Shown here: piece after piece, positions 1-12,227 of the stretch
Layout: every line of letters starts with the position of its first letter
How positions within the stretch are numbered: the first letter of the stretch is position 1
DNA from: Monodelphis domestica
Taxonomy: Eukaryota > Chordata > Mammalia > Didelphimorphia > Didelphidae
DNA length: 64,000 bases
Direction: 5' to 3'
Assembly (NCBI RefSeq): GCF_027887165.1
Contig: NC_077227.1
Coordinates: forward strand, 541,449,189 to 541,513,188
Made by a program: the position numbers and the translations under genes
Notes under the pieces: generated by a model
What the model saw: only the letters and a program-made list of their open reading frames with translations
Databases searched by the model: none
What the model was told of the DNA's origin: nothing

Positions 1-765
1 GCATGTGGCTGCTTAGATCTCCCTGTCCTCTGTTGTCTCTGTACTTTGTTCTTTGTCACAATAGAAATTTTCTCGGGTTATGTTTTTATTTTGCTCTTTG
101 TTCATGTTCCCAGCCTTTTCTTGCTTGTGGAATTTTTGTTGGTGTATCCAGGGTCCTGGGATCCAGAAGTTGGCCTATTCCCAGACTTGTAACCTGGTGC
201 AGTAGGTTGGTGGGGGAGAGGGGCATTGGCCAGTATTCTTCTGTGTGCAGTGTTATCCCATGCAAATCAACAATCTCTGCCAATTCTTCAAGTTCTATTC
301 AGTGGGAGAGCCCCCTCACTCTGTCTTGCAATTGATTTTTGACTCCTGTCATTTTGAGGCACTTTAAAACGATTGGTTTAAATGAATTGTTCAAGTGATT
401 TAAGTTTTTGTGGCTACTTAGCTGCCATCTTAACCTCCCCATCCCAACCATTCTGTGATAATTTCTTGAATGATTATGTCTAGGCTCTATTTTGAACCTG
501 ACTTTCACATAGTCCAATACTTCTTAGATTATTTCTCTTAGAGCTATTTTCTAGGTTAGTTGTTTTTTCAATGAGATATTACATATGTTGTTCTATTTTT
601 TCTTTTTTAAAATTTATTCATTTCTTTATATCTCATCAATTTATCACCTTGACCAGTTTTATTGTTTGCATAATTATTTTTCTTTATTGAGCTTTTGTAA
701 CTCCTTTTTCATTTTGCCAATTCTACATTTGAAAGAGTTCTTTTCCTCAGTGAATTTACCTGCCA
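1..765 (-). mobile_element. L1 5' region / ORF1, antisense fragment
   Basis: Read on the minus strand this resembles the 5' part and ORF1 start of a marsupial L1. The stretch around 50-100 (a 'tttgtcac..tagaaattttct' core) recurs in the same orientation near 54820 and in the opposite orientation near 38610, inside the long L1 of this window. The 670-760 part looks like the antisense of the Lys/Glu-rich ORF1 coiled-coil region. Open frames in this stretch are shadows of this relic. The element is cut by the window edge. Confidence 0.5.
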
Positions 766-1004
766 GAGTATACAGTAAAACAAACAATACATAGTAGAAC
801 ATTACAAAAAATGAACTGGATAATATTGATTGCATCAAATTATAAATTTCTGTACTAATAAAAGTAATGCAAGCCATATTAGAAGGGAAACAAAAAATTT
901 GCAAGAAAAAAATTAGAGCAAAAAATTGTCTCTGCCTAATCTCTCAATTGTGTAGAGGGTATGAGTAGGAGTCAAGTTTATAAGTAAACAAACTAGGGCC
1001 TAAT

Positions 1005-1640
1005 TGACCAATGGTCAATGTAAATGAAGAGGCAGTTCTCAAAGGAAGAAATTAAAATCTTTATTGATTAGAGAAATGCAAATTATAACATCTCAGAGAT
1101 ACTATCTCATCAGATTGACTAATATGATTAAAAGGAAATTGACAAATGTTGGAGGCAATGTGGGAAAATTGGGACACTAATAAATATTTGGTGAAACTAG
1201 GAATTGATAAACTTGATTCTAGAGAGAAATATTCAACTATTCCCAAAAGCCCATAGAACTCTGAAAACCCATTGAGTAAGAAAGACTACTTCTTAGTCTA
1301 TATTTCAAAGAGATCAGACATAAGAAAAAAAGACCTACCTGTACAAAAATACTTTTGCTAGGGATTTTTTACAGTGTCATAGAATTGGAAACTGAGGGAA
1401 TATCCATAAATTAGGGAACTGGGTGGGGCATGACTGAACAAGTTGTGGTGTATGGTTGTGATAGAAAACTATTTCACCATAAAAAATGATGAAAAGGATG
1501 AGTTCTGAAAAAAAACCTGGAAAGATTTATATGAACAGATGCAAAGTGAAGTGAGTATAACCAGAACAATATATTTAGTAACAGAAATATTATAGGATAT
1601 TCAATTGTGAAGGACTAAACTATCATCAAAACAAGTTTTC
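1005..1640 (+). mobile_element. L1 ORF2 C-terminal end, decayed
   Basis: This follows the marsupial L1 ORF2 3' end in order: the 'gaggcagttctcaaaggaagaaatt' block, the 'gggaaaattgggacactaat' block, the 'gaattggaaactgaggg' block and the 'aaaacctggaaagattta..gaac' block, ending near 'ataaccagaacaa'. It has many substitutions, no open frame, and is truncated at both ends. Confidence 0.65.
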
Positions 1641-3955
1641 CAGAAAGCCCTTATATTAGCCTATTATAATTTATTATAACATATTATATATCATAAATCA
1701 CAGTCATATACTATTTGACTATTTATTATTGTATATAATAAGTCATATATCATATATAATAAAGCATGAATCATAAAATGTCAGAAAACAATTATAAAAT
1801 TTTTCTATGTGTAGTTTTAAAAATTAAAAATTAAAAATAAAGGTATTGTGAAGTAAAATAATTGACCAAAAATGGCTTGCATGGAACTGAAAAAAAATGT
1901 TTATTGATTGAATAATATATATTAACCAAATGTATCTTAAGTAAATATTTACCAATAACAAAACCTTAACACAATAATATGTCTATAGCTGATCATGGAG
2001 TCAGGAAGAAATGGGCTGGGTTGGAGAACCACTTTTGATGAAATTTGACTTTATGACATTAAGCAGGTAACAACCTCTCAATATTCTAAGCAACTCTAAA
2101 AATATAAGTTGAGTAAAAAATGCTGACCTATATTATTAGAGTTTCCACATTTGTGCTGTCCTCACATCAATGAAATACTAGGCTAATTCTTATAACTAAT
2201 TAAACACTGACAATTAAGTGGCCACTTTTGAGACTTTCTGAAGGGAAAAACACAATGCCTCCTCCATGGAGTTTTAGTAAATGCTTAAATTGATTACTAT
2301 CTCAGTAGAGAAAACATGGCCTTTCTCTTTATTTGGCAATATTTATTTTGAGTTGTGAAGACATGGTATTAGCCTGCCACTTAGACACCATCATTTTATT
2401 CTGCGGATGCTCTTTCCTTGTCTCCTCATTTTGATGTAGTTTTCAAATCCCCAAAGCACCCAGAAAATAAAAATACAGTATTTTGATGATGTCTCAAATT
2501 TATTCTGGGTCAGGCAGGATGGAGAACAAGTATCTTGATGATTTCTTTTTATAGGTGTGCTCTAGTAATTATCTGGGAGCATTTTGTTATTTGAAAGGAA
2601 GCTTCTGCATCAAATGAAAAAAATAGGTCATGTCTACACCATGGGTATATAATTGGGTTAAATGCCCCCAAGCAAGTAATCTACACAGCCCCAAGAAAGT
2701 AGAGGAAGCCATAAATACTGTTAACACTGTTCTTAGAGCATTGATATTTAAGCAGGGTTGTGGGGATGGTCCCTGGGATACTTAACCACATGATGTGGCT
2801 ACAAATCACTTATTCATCCTATCCCAATTAGCCGAATGTATCTTAATACTTTTAAGGATCTATGTGTTCAATAGGTACAACCTCCACTCCTTTAACTGAT
2901 AGGTTCATTGATAGGAGTTAATAAAATCATCATCTGATGACCAGTCTTCTTTCTGGTCGTGTGTCTCCACCAATAGAGCTAGACTGGTCGATGTGGAGCA
3001 TTAGAAAGGGATAAGATTGTTAGTTAGAAAATCTCAGGTCTGTCCACTGATAATTGGGTTATTAAGTGGTTAAGGCCCTCCTCCACTTTTGGGAAAAGTG
3101 GTTTCTTGTTCTGGAAAATGCAGTTTATAATTCCTATATTGCTTACATTATTGGGGTACTGAGTAGTAGTAAATGAGGTAACATCTGTAAAACTGTTATG
3201 GAAAATGAAAATAAAATGTTGTATAACTGTTAGAATATAACGTTCTATTTCTTTGTATTCTTGCCCTAGAGGAGACAAATTAAATAGAAAACAAACAGAC
3301 CTTTAAAGTGATTTTCCTTTATTGTCACAAAATTAATCCAGCCTAAATCTACCATTAATATTTTAATGTATAACTAAACAAAATCAAAATATTCTTTTGC
3401 ACTAAATGCAAAAGCTTGTTAAGTACCAGTAAGTATCTATTTTGGGTACTGTCTATATATTATATTTTGGGGCATAGAAAATTATTTAAAGGGTTTAAGG
3501 GGTCAAAGAAGCATAATCATTTTCTTCTCTTCCAAGTAATCTTCAGTTGTTATACCAAAAACTCAAATGCTCTAGGGAAAAGTATAGCTAAGTCCAAATT
3601 AAGGTGAATAATGATCCTCCCCCAAGCCCCATTATGGTCACATTCTTTTAAATTAGCACTATTTAAAATTATAATTTTGGAAAATATGATAATTGATTCT
3701 AGCCCAATGGAAATATGGACTGCAAATTCAAATAATGCAATGACTTAAGGGAATTAATTATTTGCACTAATCATGACCTAACTGTACTTTTAAAAGTTTA
3801 TTTCATTGTCAAATAAATTCATAAGGAAAATGTCTGATGTTATAATAGCAATGTCAACCAGACCTATTATTTATTCGTATAACAAAGTGACTATGGCTAT
3901 GTGTTCAGTTCTGAAACTAGCAGGGCCCAGTTCAATAATCTATAATCGTGATTGA
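1641..3955. other. Gene-free AT-rich stretch
   Basis: No supported gene. 1655-1770 is a very AT-rich run of TATA-like steps. The rest is mixed, low-GC sequence with scattered short open frames that show no codon-level signal or family resemblance. Confidence 0.6.
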
Positions 3956-3959
3956 TTAA

Positions 3960-4640
3960 AAAAATAAGTGGAGTAAAGACAGCATTTGAGATGGGTTCTT
4001 GTAGGTACTCTGATATATTGAGAAATTTTAATATACCATTGCATTAATAATCCAGCATGACTTCTGTGGTAGAGACTTGAAGAGAGAGAGGTTTTGCAGG
4101 ACAAGTCAAATGCAAGAAACAAGCTGGGGACCTGACCTGTCTGTCAATCAAGAAGAAGGTTCCAAACGGAATATTCCTAGGAGAGGCAGTTGGGGTAGCC
4201 GGACTAGAGGAGAAGAATTGGGACCTTGGACTCTCTCTCTGGGGGGTTATTGAACTGAGGAGGCTTGGCTTTTGGGGCTCTCTGACCAAAGGAAAACCTC
4301 TGCTCTCTCTTTGAGATTTGACTGACCAAGAGTTGAAGCTGACCAGGGGAGAAACTGGGACTTTGATTCTGTCTCTGGCTTTGGGAGTTGAAGCTAACCA
4401 GAGGGAAGCAGCTGAACTGATATTATTTAGTTTCTGTCCCAGGCTGAAGGAACCTTGAGGAGGGCTTCTGAAATTGGTGGCTTTGTGAAGAAGAAAGAAC
4501 ATTTTAACTGTTGTCCTCCATCTCTGACTGTCCCTCTGTCACAGCTGTGACTTCCCAAGCCTTCATAATCTTCATTTTAGATTAGGGACACCCTCATCCC
4601 TCTTACCTCAGTTTCCCATCCTGTTTCCCAATAAGATCCC
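3960..4640 (+). mobile_element. Probable endogenous-retrovirus LTR
   Basis: A moderately GC-rich island in AT-rich DNA, with repeated CT/GA-rich phrases and internal near-repeats (a 'gttgaagctgacc' motif at 4333 and 'gttgaagctaacc' at 4387). It ends in a pyrimidine-rich stretch and an AATAA-type polyadenylation-like motif near 4630. This layout is typical of marsupial solo LTRs. No target-site duplication was found and the family is not named. The 152-codon minus-strand frame across it (4044-4502) lacks any domain. Confidence 0.35.
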
Positions 4641-4800
4641 TGACTTGAAAAGGAAAAGAAAAGAGTATATTTATAGTTCACTTAGGGGGGAGGGAAGAAG
4701 CCAAAGGCTTCAAGAAGAACTGGGAGGTGAGGGAGACAGGGAGAAGAGGGTGAAGGAGGGAGGGAGAGAGGGTAGGAGGAGATTAGGAGAAATATTGATC
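4641..4800 (+). repeat. Purine-rich low-complexity tract
   Basis: GA/GGA-rich sequence with several 'gggaggga' runs. It generates a spurious Arg/Glu/Gly-rich open frame at 4645-4926. Confidence 0.6.
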
Positions 4801-4960
4801 TATCAGTCTTCAGTAGGGATCAGTAGGCAAACCCCAGAGCATTCCCCTGTATCAGTATCTCTCAGTGTCTCTCAAAGTACTTCTATCTCCATTGCAAATA
4901 GGCAAGTGTGTCCCCATACTCAGTAGCAGCTCTCTCTAGTCTCAAGTCAGAGTACATCCG

Positions 4961-6235
4961 TCACTGCAGCAACAAGTAATAGTGTCACACAGATTAACAT
5001 TTCTATTTCACTTCCTCTGTCAGATGTTCATTATTCAAATATTCAAATAGTCATTGGTTTCTTGCCACATCCAATGAACTATTCCAAGTCTTATTAGGTT
5101 TTAAAATTGATTGTATCTCTCACTATAGGACCAGAGTGGCTAAGTTGAGAGATTCTTCAAAAGAAAGTTGCATACCAGTTAATGAAGGGGTTTTATTTTC
5201 TTTTCCCTTTACCACTTAGGAAGACAGTCTACTATTGCCAAAAGGGCTTTAGGACAGTGGAAAGAACTATTCATAGAACAAGAAAATAATTGATTCTTAA
5301 TATGTTTGAAGTCAGCATATAGCAATATTTATGTATCACCATGCACTGAGACAAATAGCATTTGTCTTACCTTCTTGGTATTTGTACCTATTTAATTATA
5401 CTAAGGAGCACACAAACAGGAAAAGCAATACATATTTTCATTTTAAAAGGCATTTTCTTAATTGTTTGTATACTATTTCATTAATATTGTAACAGAGGAA
5501 ATGGAAAAACAAAATGGATCTGCAGAAAAGCAAGGGACTTGGAACTTTGGCAATTGCCAATTAGCTGAGATGGAGTTACAGTTCCATGGAATTTTTGAAG
5601 AAAGCAGTTGGGCAGCTTGAGCTATTTTGAGACTCACTTCTCTGACTGTGGGGAGGAAGCCAGACTCTCTCTTGGTCATTGATTATTTATCTGACAGAGT
5701 ACTGAGAAGACTTTTGGAGCTTAACTCAGAAGAAAATCTGCCAGTCATTTACTATCAACATTTACCCTTAGAGAAAATTAACTTTATTTCCTGAATTGAG
5801 ATCTCCAATCAACAGGAAAATAAAGTTAGGGAAACCTATTTTCCTCTCTCCCCCCTCCTCCCTCTCCTTACCTCCTCTATTTAAAAGAATGAAACCTCTT
5901 AGTTAAAGATTTGAGGGTGAGAGTTAGTTATTAAAAGAAATCTTCAACTTTACCATTTCTGAGAAGAGCACTCAAATCAGTTGAGAGGAGAACAGGAAGT
6001 GTGGGGGGAGGAGTGTAAGATCTAGTCTTTCCTCTAGCTTGCTTCCTGGTGTCCCTACCCTACTACCATAAATCTCCTAGTCATGGTATCTATTTCAATA
6101 TTCATATATACATATATTATTTGTGAGTCACGTAAGTGCTTCATGAACAAAAGAACTCATGTTTAAATGGTGCTATGTAATTTGTTTAAACTTTAAAATA
6201 CATTGTGTCATCTGATCCTTATAATTCCAAGGGAA
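4961..6235. other. Gene-free stretch
   Basis: No gene, RNA or clear repeat recognised. 5840-5880 is pyrimidine-rich. Confidence 0.5.
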
Positions 6236-6239
6236 AGGT

Positions 6240-7172
6240 AGTACACAAATTTTTTTTTAAGATATTTTATTTTTCTAATTACATGTAATAATTTTCCACA
6301 TGTTTTCTGGAGTTGTAAGACCCAAATTGTTTTCTTCTCTTCCTTCCCTTATGCCTCCCAGAGATATTAATATGATCTAGGTTGTAGAGTACATGTATTA
6401 TCATGTAAAACATATTTCCATATCATTTATTTTTATAAGAGAATATTCACATAAAACCAAAACCCTAGAATAAAAACACATAAATTAAAGTGAAAAATAG
6501 TAAGTCTTGATGTGCATTCTGATTCCATCAGCTCTTTCTCTGAAAGTGGTTGGCATTCTTTGTCAAAAGTCCTTCAGAATTGTTCTAGATCATTGTATTG
6601 CAGAGAGTAGCAAAATCTTTCACAATTGATTATCCCACAATATTGCTGTCACTGTGTACAATGTTCTCCTGGTTCTGCTCATTTCAATCTGCATCAGTTC
6701 ATGTCAGTCTTTCCAGCTTTTTAAAATTATGCTGTTCATTTCTTTCAGCACAATAATATTCCATTATGAACATAAAACACCATTTTTTCAACCATTCTCC
6801 AATTGATGGTCACCCCTCAATTTCCAATTCCTTGCCATCACAAAAAGAGCTGCTATCAATACTTTTGTACCAGTGGGTATTTTTTTTTTTAATCTCATTG
6901 GTATACATACCTAACAGTGGCATCAAAATAGTAGACCAAAGGACATGTACAGTTTTATAGCCCTTTGGGCACCATTCCAAATTGCCCTCTAGAATGGTTG
7001 GATCATTTCACAATACCACGAACAATGCATCAGTGTCCCAATTTTGCCACATCCCCTCCAACATCTATCATTTTCCTTTACAGTCATATTGGCCAACCTG
7101 ACAGGTTTGAGGTGGTACCTCAGAGTTGTTTTAATTTGCATTTCTCTAATTAAGAAAAATTTTAAATGTTTT
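6240..7172 (-). mobile_element. L1 3' end (ORF2 C-terminus plus 3' UTR)
   Basis: On the minus strand this is a 5'-truncated marsupial L1. The antisense of the ORF2 tail lies at about 6700-7160 (the 'gttctcctggttctgctcat' and 'caacattccaattgatggtcacc'-type blocks). The 3' UTR runs down to a T-rich tract at about 6250, which is the poly(A) tail read backwards. The frames at 6766-6960 and 6965-7153 are antisense shadows. Confidence 0.75.
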
Positions 7173-7272
7173 TTTAGTGCAAGTATTTTATTCCCATCAT
7201 AGAGCTATTAAATAATTTGGCCAAGATCCCACAGTAAGTAAGGGGCAGAGGTGGAACTGGCATTCAAAATTT

Positions 7273-7475
7273 CTGACTTCATGGGACAGTTAGGAAGGAC
7301 AGTGAATTGACACCAGGGCTAGAAAGATGCTGAGTAATGATCTGACCTCAAATGCTTCCTAGTGGTGTGATCTTGGCCAAGTCACTCAACCTACATTTCC
7401 TAGCCCTTACCTCCCCTCTGTTTTGAAACCAATATATAGTATTGATTCTAATATAGAAGTTAAGTTTTTAGGGGA
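7273..7475 (+). mobile_element. Marsupial tRNA-derived SINE, diverged
   Basis: Contains the SINE body (a 'ctgacctcaaatgcttcc' core, 'gtgatcttggccaagtcactcaa') and the characteristic 'ccaatatatagtattgattcta' tail, ending before an A/G-rich stretch. It is old, with many substitutions. Confidence 0.7.
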
Positions 7476-7479
7476 GGAA

Positions 7480-8210
7480 AAATAATTTCAAATTTGGTAT
7501 TTTCTTTACAGTCCCCAAATCTTTAAAGTCAAGCAGTAAGTATAGCTTGTACTTCAATGCCATACCCCATTATCATTCATACCCATGACATAGTCAAGAC
7601 TAATAGAGAGTTTTGTAAAATAAATCATTTAGTGTGCTCCTTTTTTAAAAGAGAGAAATTGCAGATGTTGAAGCAGAATACCCAGGGCCATTTTCTCTCC
7701 CCCACTCCTATGCATCCTTATGCATATGATCAGATAGAAATACATAGCACACTTCCATTTGGAAGGACCAAACACAGACTTTCCACCTACATGAGTAAAT
7801 TCTTATTGTACACTAAAGTATTTCCTTTATTATTTTGTTTTTATTAGTTTTAATTAATTTTAATTTTTTAATCTATTTATTATGCCCTTACAATTAGCAG
7901 CATTGTGTAGCATCATCCACAATTAAAAAGAAATCTTTTCATAATACTGACCCTGTAGACTTGGAAATGCAATCAAGTCATTTGAACCATTCAAAACATG
8001 ATTCTTCATCTATTAAATGGTCTTGGGAATGATTTTGTGATTTAATTTCTATAAAGAATTCCCTTGTGAGGAGACTGCATATTGCCTGTATCATTAAACT
8101 TTTATATTTTCTTTGCAACTTACCATCTTATAGAATTAACTAGTGTAATAAATAAAAAATAATCTTGAACATTTTATACTAAATGTATAAGTATTATTAA
8201 AGAGAAAGAA
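7480..8210. other. Gene-free AT-rich stretch
   Basis: Nothing supported. Short frames here have no recognisable product. Confidence 0.5.
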
Positions 8211-8214
8211 GATA

Positions 8215-8655
8215 TTACCAGCCTAAGCACCCAAAGTCTCCAGTTTCCTTACCACCTCTGCTTCATGGGGTCCTAGATTCCTACGGGCCCTGGTCCACTT
8301 CCCAAGGGGTCTGGCCATACAAATTAAGGTCAGTCGAGGAGTGGGCTTGCTCAAGAGCCTGAGTTCCTGGATTCCCAGCCCAATGCTGCTCTTGCAGGAG
8401 ATGGCTTACATACGGAAGTGCCAGGATGGCTGGCCAGTGAGAGAGCACCTTTCCCAAGCCAGATAATGGCAGACAAGCCCTGTACCCCCTTGTCCTGGCT
8501 CTTATATTTTGTTCCATGATGTCACACCTGCTCAGCTTTTGATTGGACAGGCTGGGTCATGTGTTCCGTTTTTGTGCCTTCACTCTGTGTACTATCTTAA
8601 TGCCCATTGGCCAGCTAGGAATTATACTTTTATGTTAGTTTTGTGCTGTAGGGCA
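8215..8655 (-). mobile_element. LTR-like element with intact-looking promoter core
   Basis: A GC-richer block whose minus strand carries two CCAAT boxes, a CRE-like site and a TATA box in promoter order, followed by about 290 bases of GC-richer sequence. That is the layout of a retroviral U3-R. The ends and family are not identified, so LTR status is an inference. Confidence 0.4.
8501..8610 (-). promoter_or_regulatory. CCAAT-CCAAT-CRE-TATA arrangement
   Basis: Reading 5'->3' on the minus strand: CCAAT at 8610-8606, CCAATC at 8546-8541, TGACATCA (one mismatch from the CRE TGACGTCA) at 8524-8517, and AAAATATAAG at 8510-8501. The order and spacing fit an RNA polymerase II core promoter firing leftward from about 8475. 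Confidence 0.45.
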
Positions 8656-8789
8656 GTGATGCCAGACTCAAACAAAAATGGATCCTCCCCTGTGGGCTAT
8701 ACATTGACTTAGAAAACCACAAATTAGCATTGTTTGGGATGTATTGTGTTTTTACTTATTTTGGTAAACATTTTCCAATTATATTTAAT

Positions 8790-8940
8790 CTGGTCAGGGT
8801 TGAGCTCCCAGGGTTTCAGTCTGGTACCTCTGAGCTAGAGGAGCTAAAGGTTAAACAACATGCCCTGAGTCACACAGCTGGGATATGTGTGAGAGAGGAC
8901 TCAAACTCAGATCGTCCTTGTTTTGAGTAGTCTTCTATTT
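8790..8940 (-). mobile_element. MIR-type SINE, antisense
   Basis: Contains the antisense MIR core 'gtcacacagctgggat' followed by 'ctcaaactcagatcgtcc'. The preceding 8655-8790 looks like another old interspersed repeat that I cannot name. Confidence 0.6.
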
Positions 8941-9194
8941 ACTAGACCACATTAGTAATTTCTTGCTAATTTACAGGCTTGTGATGAGGATCAAATGAGA
9001 TAATGTATATGTAGATCCTACATACTCCTGAAGGGACAAGTTTCCTGTGTCTCTCTCATTTCTTTCCCTCCCAAAGGATGCTAAAAATTTCGCAGACCTT
9101 TTATCAGTTTCCTGGGCTGACCAAAGCCAGATTTTTCTCCTCTAGTCCTTTTCCCTTCACTCTCCCACACATCCTGCCTCTAGAAATGGAAGAG

Positions 9195-9395
9195 GAGCAT
9201 CTTCCGGGTTCAATAGATAGAGAGTCAAGCCCATAGATGGGAAGTTCTGTGTCTAAATGTGGCCTCAGACACTTCCCAGCTGTGTGACTCTAGGCCAGTC
9301 ACTTAATCTCAATTGCCAAGCCCTCACTGCTCTTCTGCCTTGGAAGAGATAGATAATATTTTTAAGATAGAAAGAGTTTAAAAGAAAAAGAAAAT
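9195..9395 (+). mobile_element. Marsupial tRNA-derived SINE
   Basis: Shows 'ggcctcagacacttccca', 'gctgtgtgactctaggcc' and the 'aattgccaagccctcactg' segment, then an A-rich end. The 5' tRNA-like head is degraded. Confidence 0.75.
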
Positions 9396-9689
9396 AGAGG
9401 AGGAGGAAGAGGAGAAAGGCATAGCCTCAGGGGCCTGCCATATAGAAAGCCACTCTGATGATTATAAACAACAAAAATTAAAGACAGGCGAATGTTCTGC
9501 TTGGCAGAGAGAAAGAAACCCTCAGGTTCCATTTCAGTTTTGCCCTTGGGAGTTTAACTATGAAACATATAGGATAAACAACTCATAAAATATGCCCCCA
9601 GATGGTCTTCTTTATCACCAAACCAAAAGTGAGGTCCTAGCTCATTTATTCTGTGAAATATAAAACCTCCTCAGAGCAGTATAACTCTC

Positions 9690-9694
<5 letters not shown>

Positions 9695-9749
<55 letters not shown>
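9695..9749 (+). repeat. (CA)n microsatellite
   Basis: An uninterrupted run of 55 bases of alternating C and A. Confidence 0.98.
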
Positions 9750-9751
<2 letters not shown>

Positions 9752-10254
9752 CACCGCCACCCCTGATACACTGAGGTGGCATTTCCAGGCCTAACCAGCA
9801 AAATAATGTAGAATGAATTCCGTATTTAAATGAATCAAGATTAAGGGGAAATCAAACAAAAATACCTTCACAGTAGTCAAAGACCTGGAGTAAGAAACAA
9901 TAAAAGATAATGGTTTGGTGGGGGTCTTTTCAAGATAGAGCAAATGGAAGCTGAAAAAAAAAGTTGCTTTTAATCTGCTTAGCATTTTCCCTGCCTAGCA
10001 ATGAAGAAAAGGTCCATCATGCCTCACTAGTGATTCAGTTCAGTTGTCCTCCTCCTCTTAGGTCCAGAGCTTGAACTGTACATGTGGAGTCACTTGAACA
10101 GGTTCTACTTTTTGCTCCTCTTTATCACTTGATAACCCCAAATATTTTGAACTATGAAATCTCAACCCAAATATTGGACAGTTATCATAGACTGGAGCAC
10201 TCTCATTAGTCCCTGAAAACTTACAGGAGGGACTAAGTATTGTAAACCTCAAAA

Positions 10255-11180
10255 TTTCTTAGACTTATAAATGTTGGAAATTTCACCATTGGGAAATTTC
10301 ATACTTGAAAAATTCCCTATTGATAGTGGGTCTTGGCTATTGGAATGTGAATCCCATTGGCATGAGAGTTTCCTCCTCTTCCCTTCTTAAGATTACTTTA
10401 GGACAGAAACCTTTTGCTGAACAATGGAAAGGACTTTGACCTATGCTTAAGCATAGAACAGGAATTTCTTTGAGTCATGATTGATTTTAGAATTGATACA
10501 ATGGAGATACTTGGAATCAATCTCCACCCTATTCAGTCCTAACAGGATTGAGTAAGGGCTGCAGCCTAGATCAAAATTTAATTATTCCAATCTCTACCCT
10601 ACTCAGGTTAACAGGATTTAGAAAGGGCTGTAGCAAAGGATCAAAGATTTAATTATTTGAAAATATGACCTTCAACAGACATGTGCAAAGCCAGAGACCT
10701 CTGGGCGGTCCTGGGTTAAGCTAGAGCCTCCATTGGCACAGGGAAATTGATGGACAGGTGATTGGTAGATGTGAGGACTTAGGGGAGGGAACTTGGAGGG
10801 TTTCCTTAAGGATAGGGGGGTCTGAAGACTAGAGGTGGTGTTTGAGGAGTTTGTCTGAATGGTGGGAGTGTGCTCTGAGAAGCTTGCTCTGAAGGAAGCT
10901 GAAGGTGGGGGCCTCTGAGACTGTTTCTCCATTTTGGTCACGTGAGTAATAGGGACTGATCTCTTTTCTTTGCCCCAGCTATCTAAGGGCTTGGGCCTTT
11001 TGGCCCAGCCTAAACAGAAGGGGTATTTAAGCCCTATTCCCTTCTCTCCCTTTTTCTCTCTCTCTATCTCTAATTCCTTTCTTCCTCCTATTGTAATTAA
11101 ACTCCATAAAAGATTGACTGCTGACTTGAGTTTTCATTTAGGAATTACATAGCTGAATTCCTTGGCGACCTTAAATTAAT
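10255..11180 (+). mobile_element. Solo LTR, family A (copy 1)
   Basis: An endogenous-retrovirus LTR layout. The U3-like part carries a roughly 70-bp direct repeat (10516-10657). A CACGTG E-box lies at 10939-10944 and a TATA-like TATTTAA at 11024-11030. A long CT-rich stretch and ATTAAA polyadenylation motif near 11097 follow, then a terminal block ending 'ttccttggcgacc'. Copy 2 at 46900-47770 shares the opening 'gctgaacaatgaaa' region, the CT-rich tract, the ATTAAA and the 'ggcgac' end. No internal retroviral genes adjoin it. Confidence 0.65.
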
Positions 11181-11259
11181 ATATATCAGTCTTTTAAAGT
11201 GATTTCCTTGTCACAGTATGTTAAAAAATCCATAAAATGCAAAATTTATATTTATATAC

Positions 11260-11606
11260 ATATATGTATATGTTTTAATTATTTAAAAATTTGACATAAC
11301 AAATATTTTAGTCTGTACCTCCAAACTAACTTCTATTACTTAAACAAATTAAAAGAAAAAGAAAAAAATCCATATATCAAATAATCTCAGCAAGAACAAA
11401 AGCAAAAACTCCCACATTATCTAAATCCAAAAATTTACATTCATTTCTGTATTTTAAGCTTATAACCTGTCCATCAGAAGAGGTATACTTCATCTCTATC
11501 CTTTTAAACTCATGGTTAATCTTTGTTTTGTGTTCATCATAATTCTAGTCTTACAAAGTTGAGTTTTCCTGTTATTTTAATTGCATAAATTATTATTAGT
11601 TCTGTA
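11260..11606 (-). mobile_element. L1 3' end, part 1 (interrupted)
   Basis: Antisense L1 3' UTR-like sequence that breaks off at the left edge of the LTR at 11607 and resumes at about 12228. The two parts together read as one L1 3' end. Confidence 0.5.
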
Positions 11607-12227
11607 ATATTTATTGGGAAGGGAAAGGGAGGATATGAAAACCTGGGGGATAATGTGAGGTTTGTATGCGGGTATGGAGGAGTTGAGGGGAGAGAGGGAA
11701 TATTTCTTGGTGAAGCAAAGGAGAGAAATGCCCCCTGCTGAGAGGAAGCAGCAGGGGTCCAATAAGGGTCTGTTTATCGTTGAATGACTGCACTGATGTT
11801 CAGCTCCCTCTATGCCCAGAAAAGATAGTCCACTTATCTGACCGTAAATTCAAATAATATAAAGTTTATTAACCAGTTGGGATTGGAGTTTTTTCTCAGC
11901 TTCAGAGCTGAGGCTAGGCCCCAGAGGCTGGCAGAGGGTTTCTCCCACTCCCATCTACTCTATATCAGTCCTCTCTTTGTCTAATTCAGAATCTTGGCAG
12001 TAGACAGAAAGCAAACAAGAACAGGTCTGACTTTCAGAAGTGATTGGGCCTAACTCTTCCGGTTAAACCAAGAAGAGGCACACCACACCAGACTGAGCTG
12101 AACAAGCTCCTCCCTCCTCCAACACCAGGAAGGAAGTAAAACCCGGTAGGAAGGAAGTGCTAGTCACTAGACCCAACTGCCACTCCCTGTTGCCCCTTCC
12201 TCCACCAACTGTCAGTCTTGTTTCCTT
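11607..12227 (-). mobile_element. Solo LTR, family B (copy 1)
   Basis: A roughly 620-bp block that is clearly homologous, and in the same orientation, to 52664-53310: both start 'tgtaatatttattgg' and end near 'ccaccaactgtcagt'. I place it on the minus strand because an AATAAACTTTAT polyadenylation-like motif (near 11860) lies on that strand, with U3-like sequence upstream. The ends are TG..CA-like. It is inserted in an L1 3' end. Confidence 0.6.

Noticed and set aside
4044..4502. 152-codon minus-strand frame
   Set aside because: Lies in an LTR-like block and has no recognised domain. Its Ser/Pro-rich composition reflects CT/GA-rich sequence.
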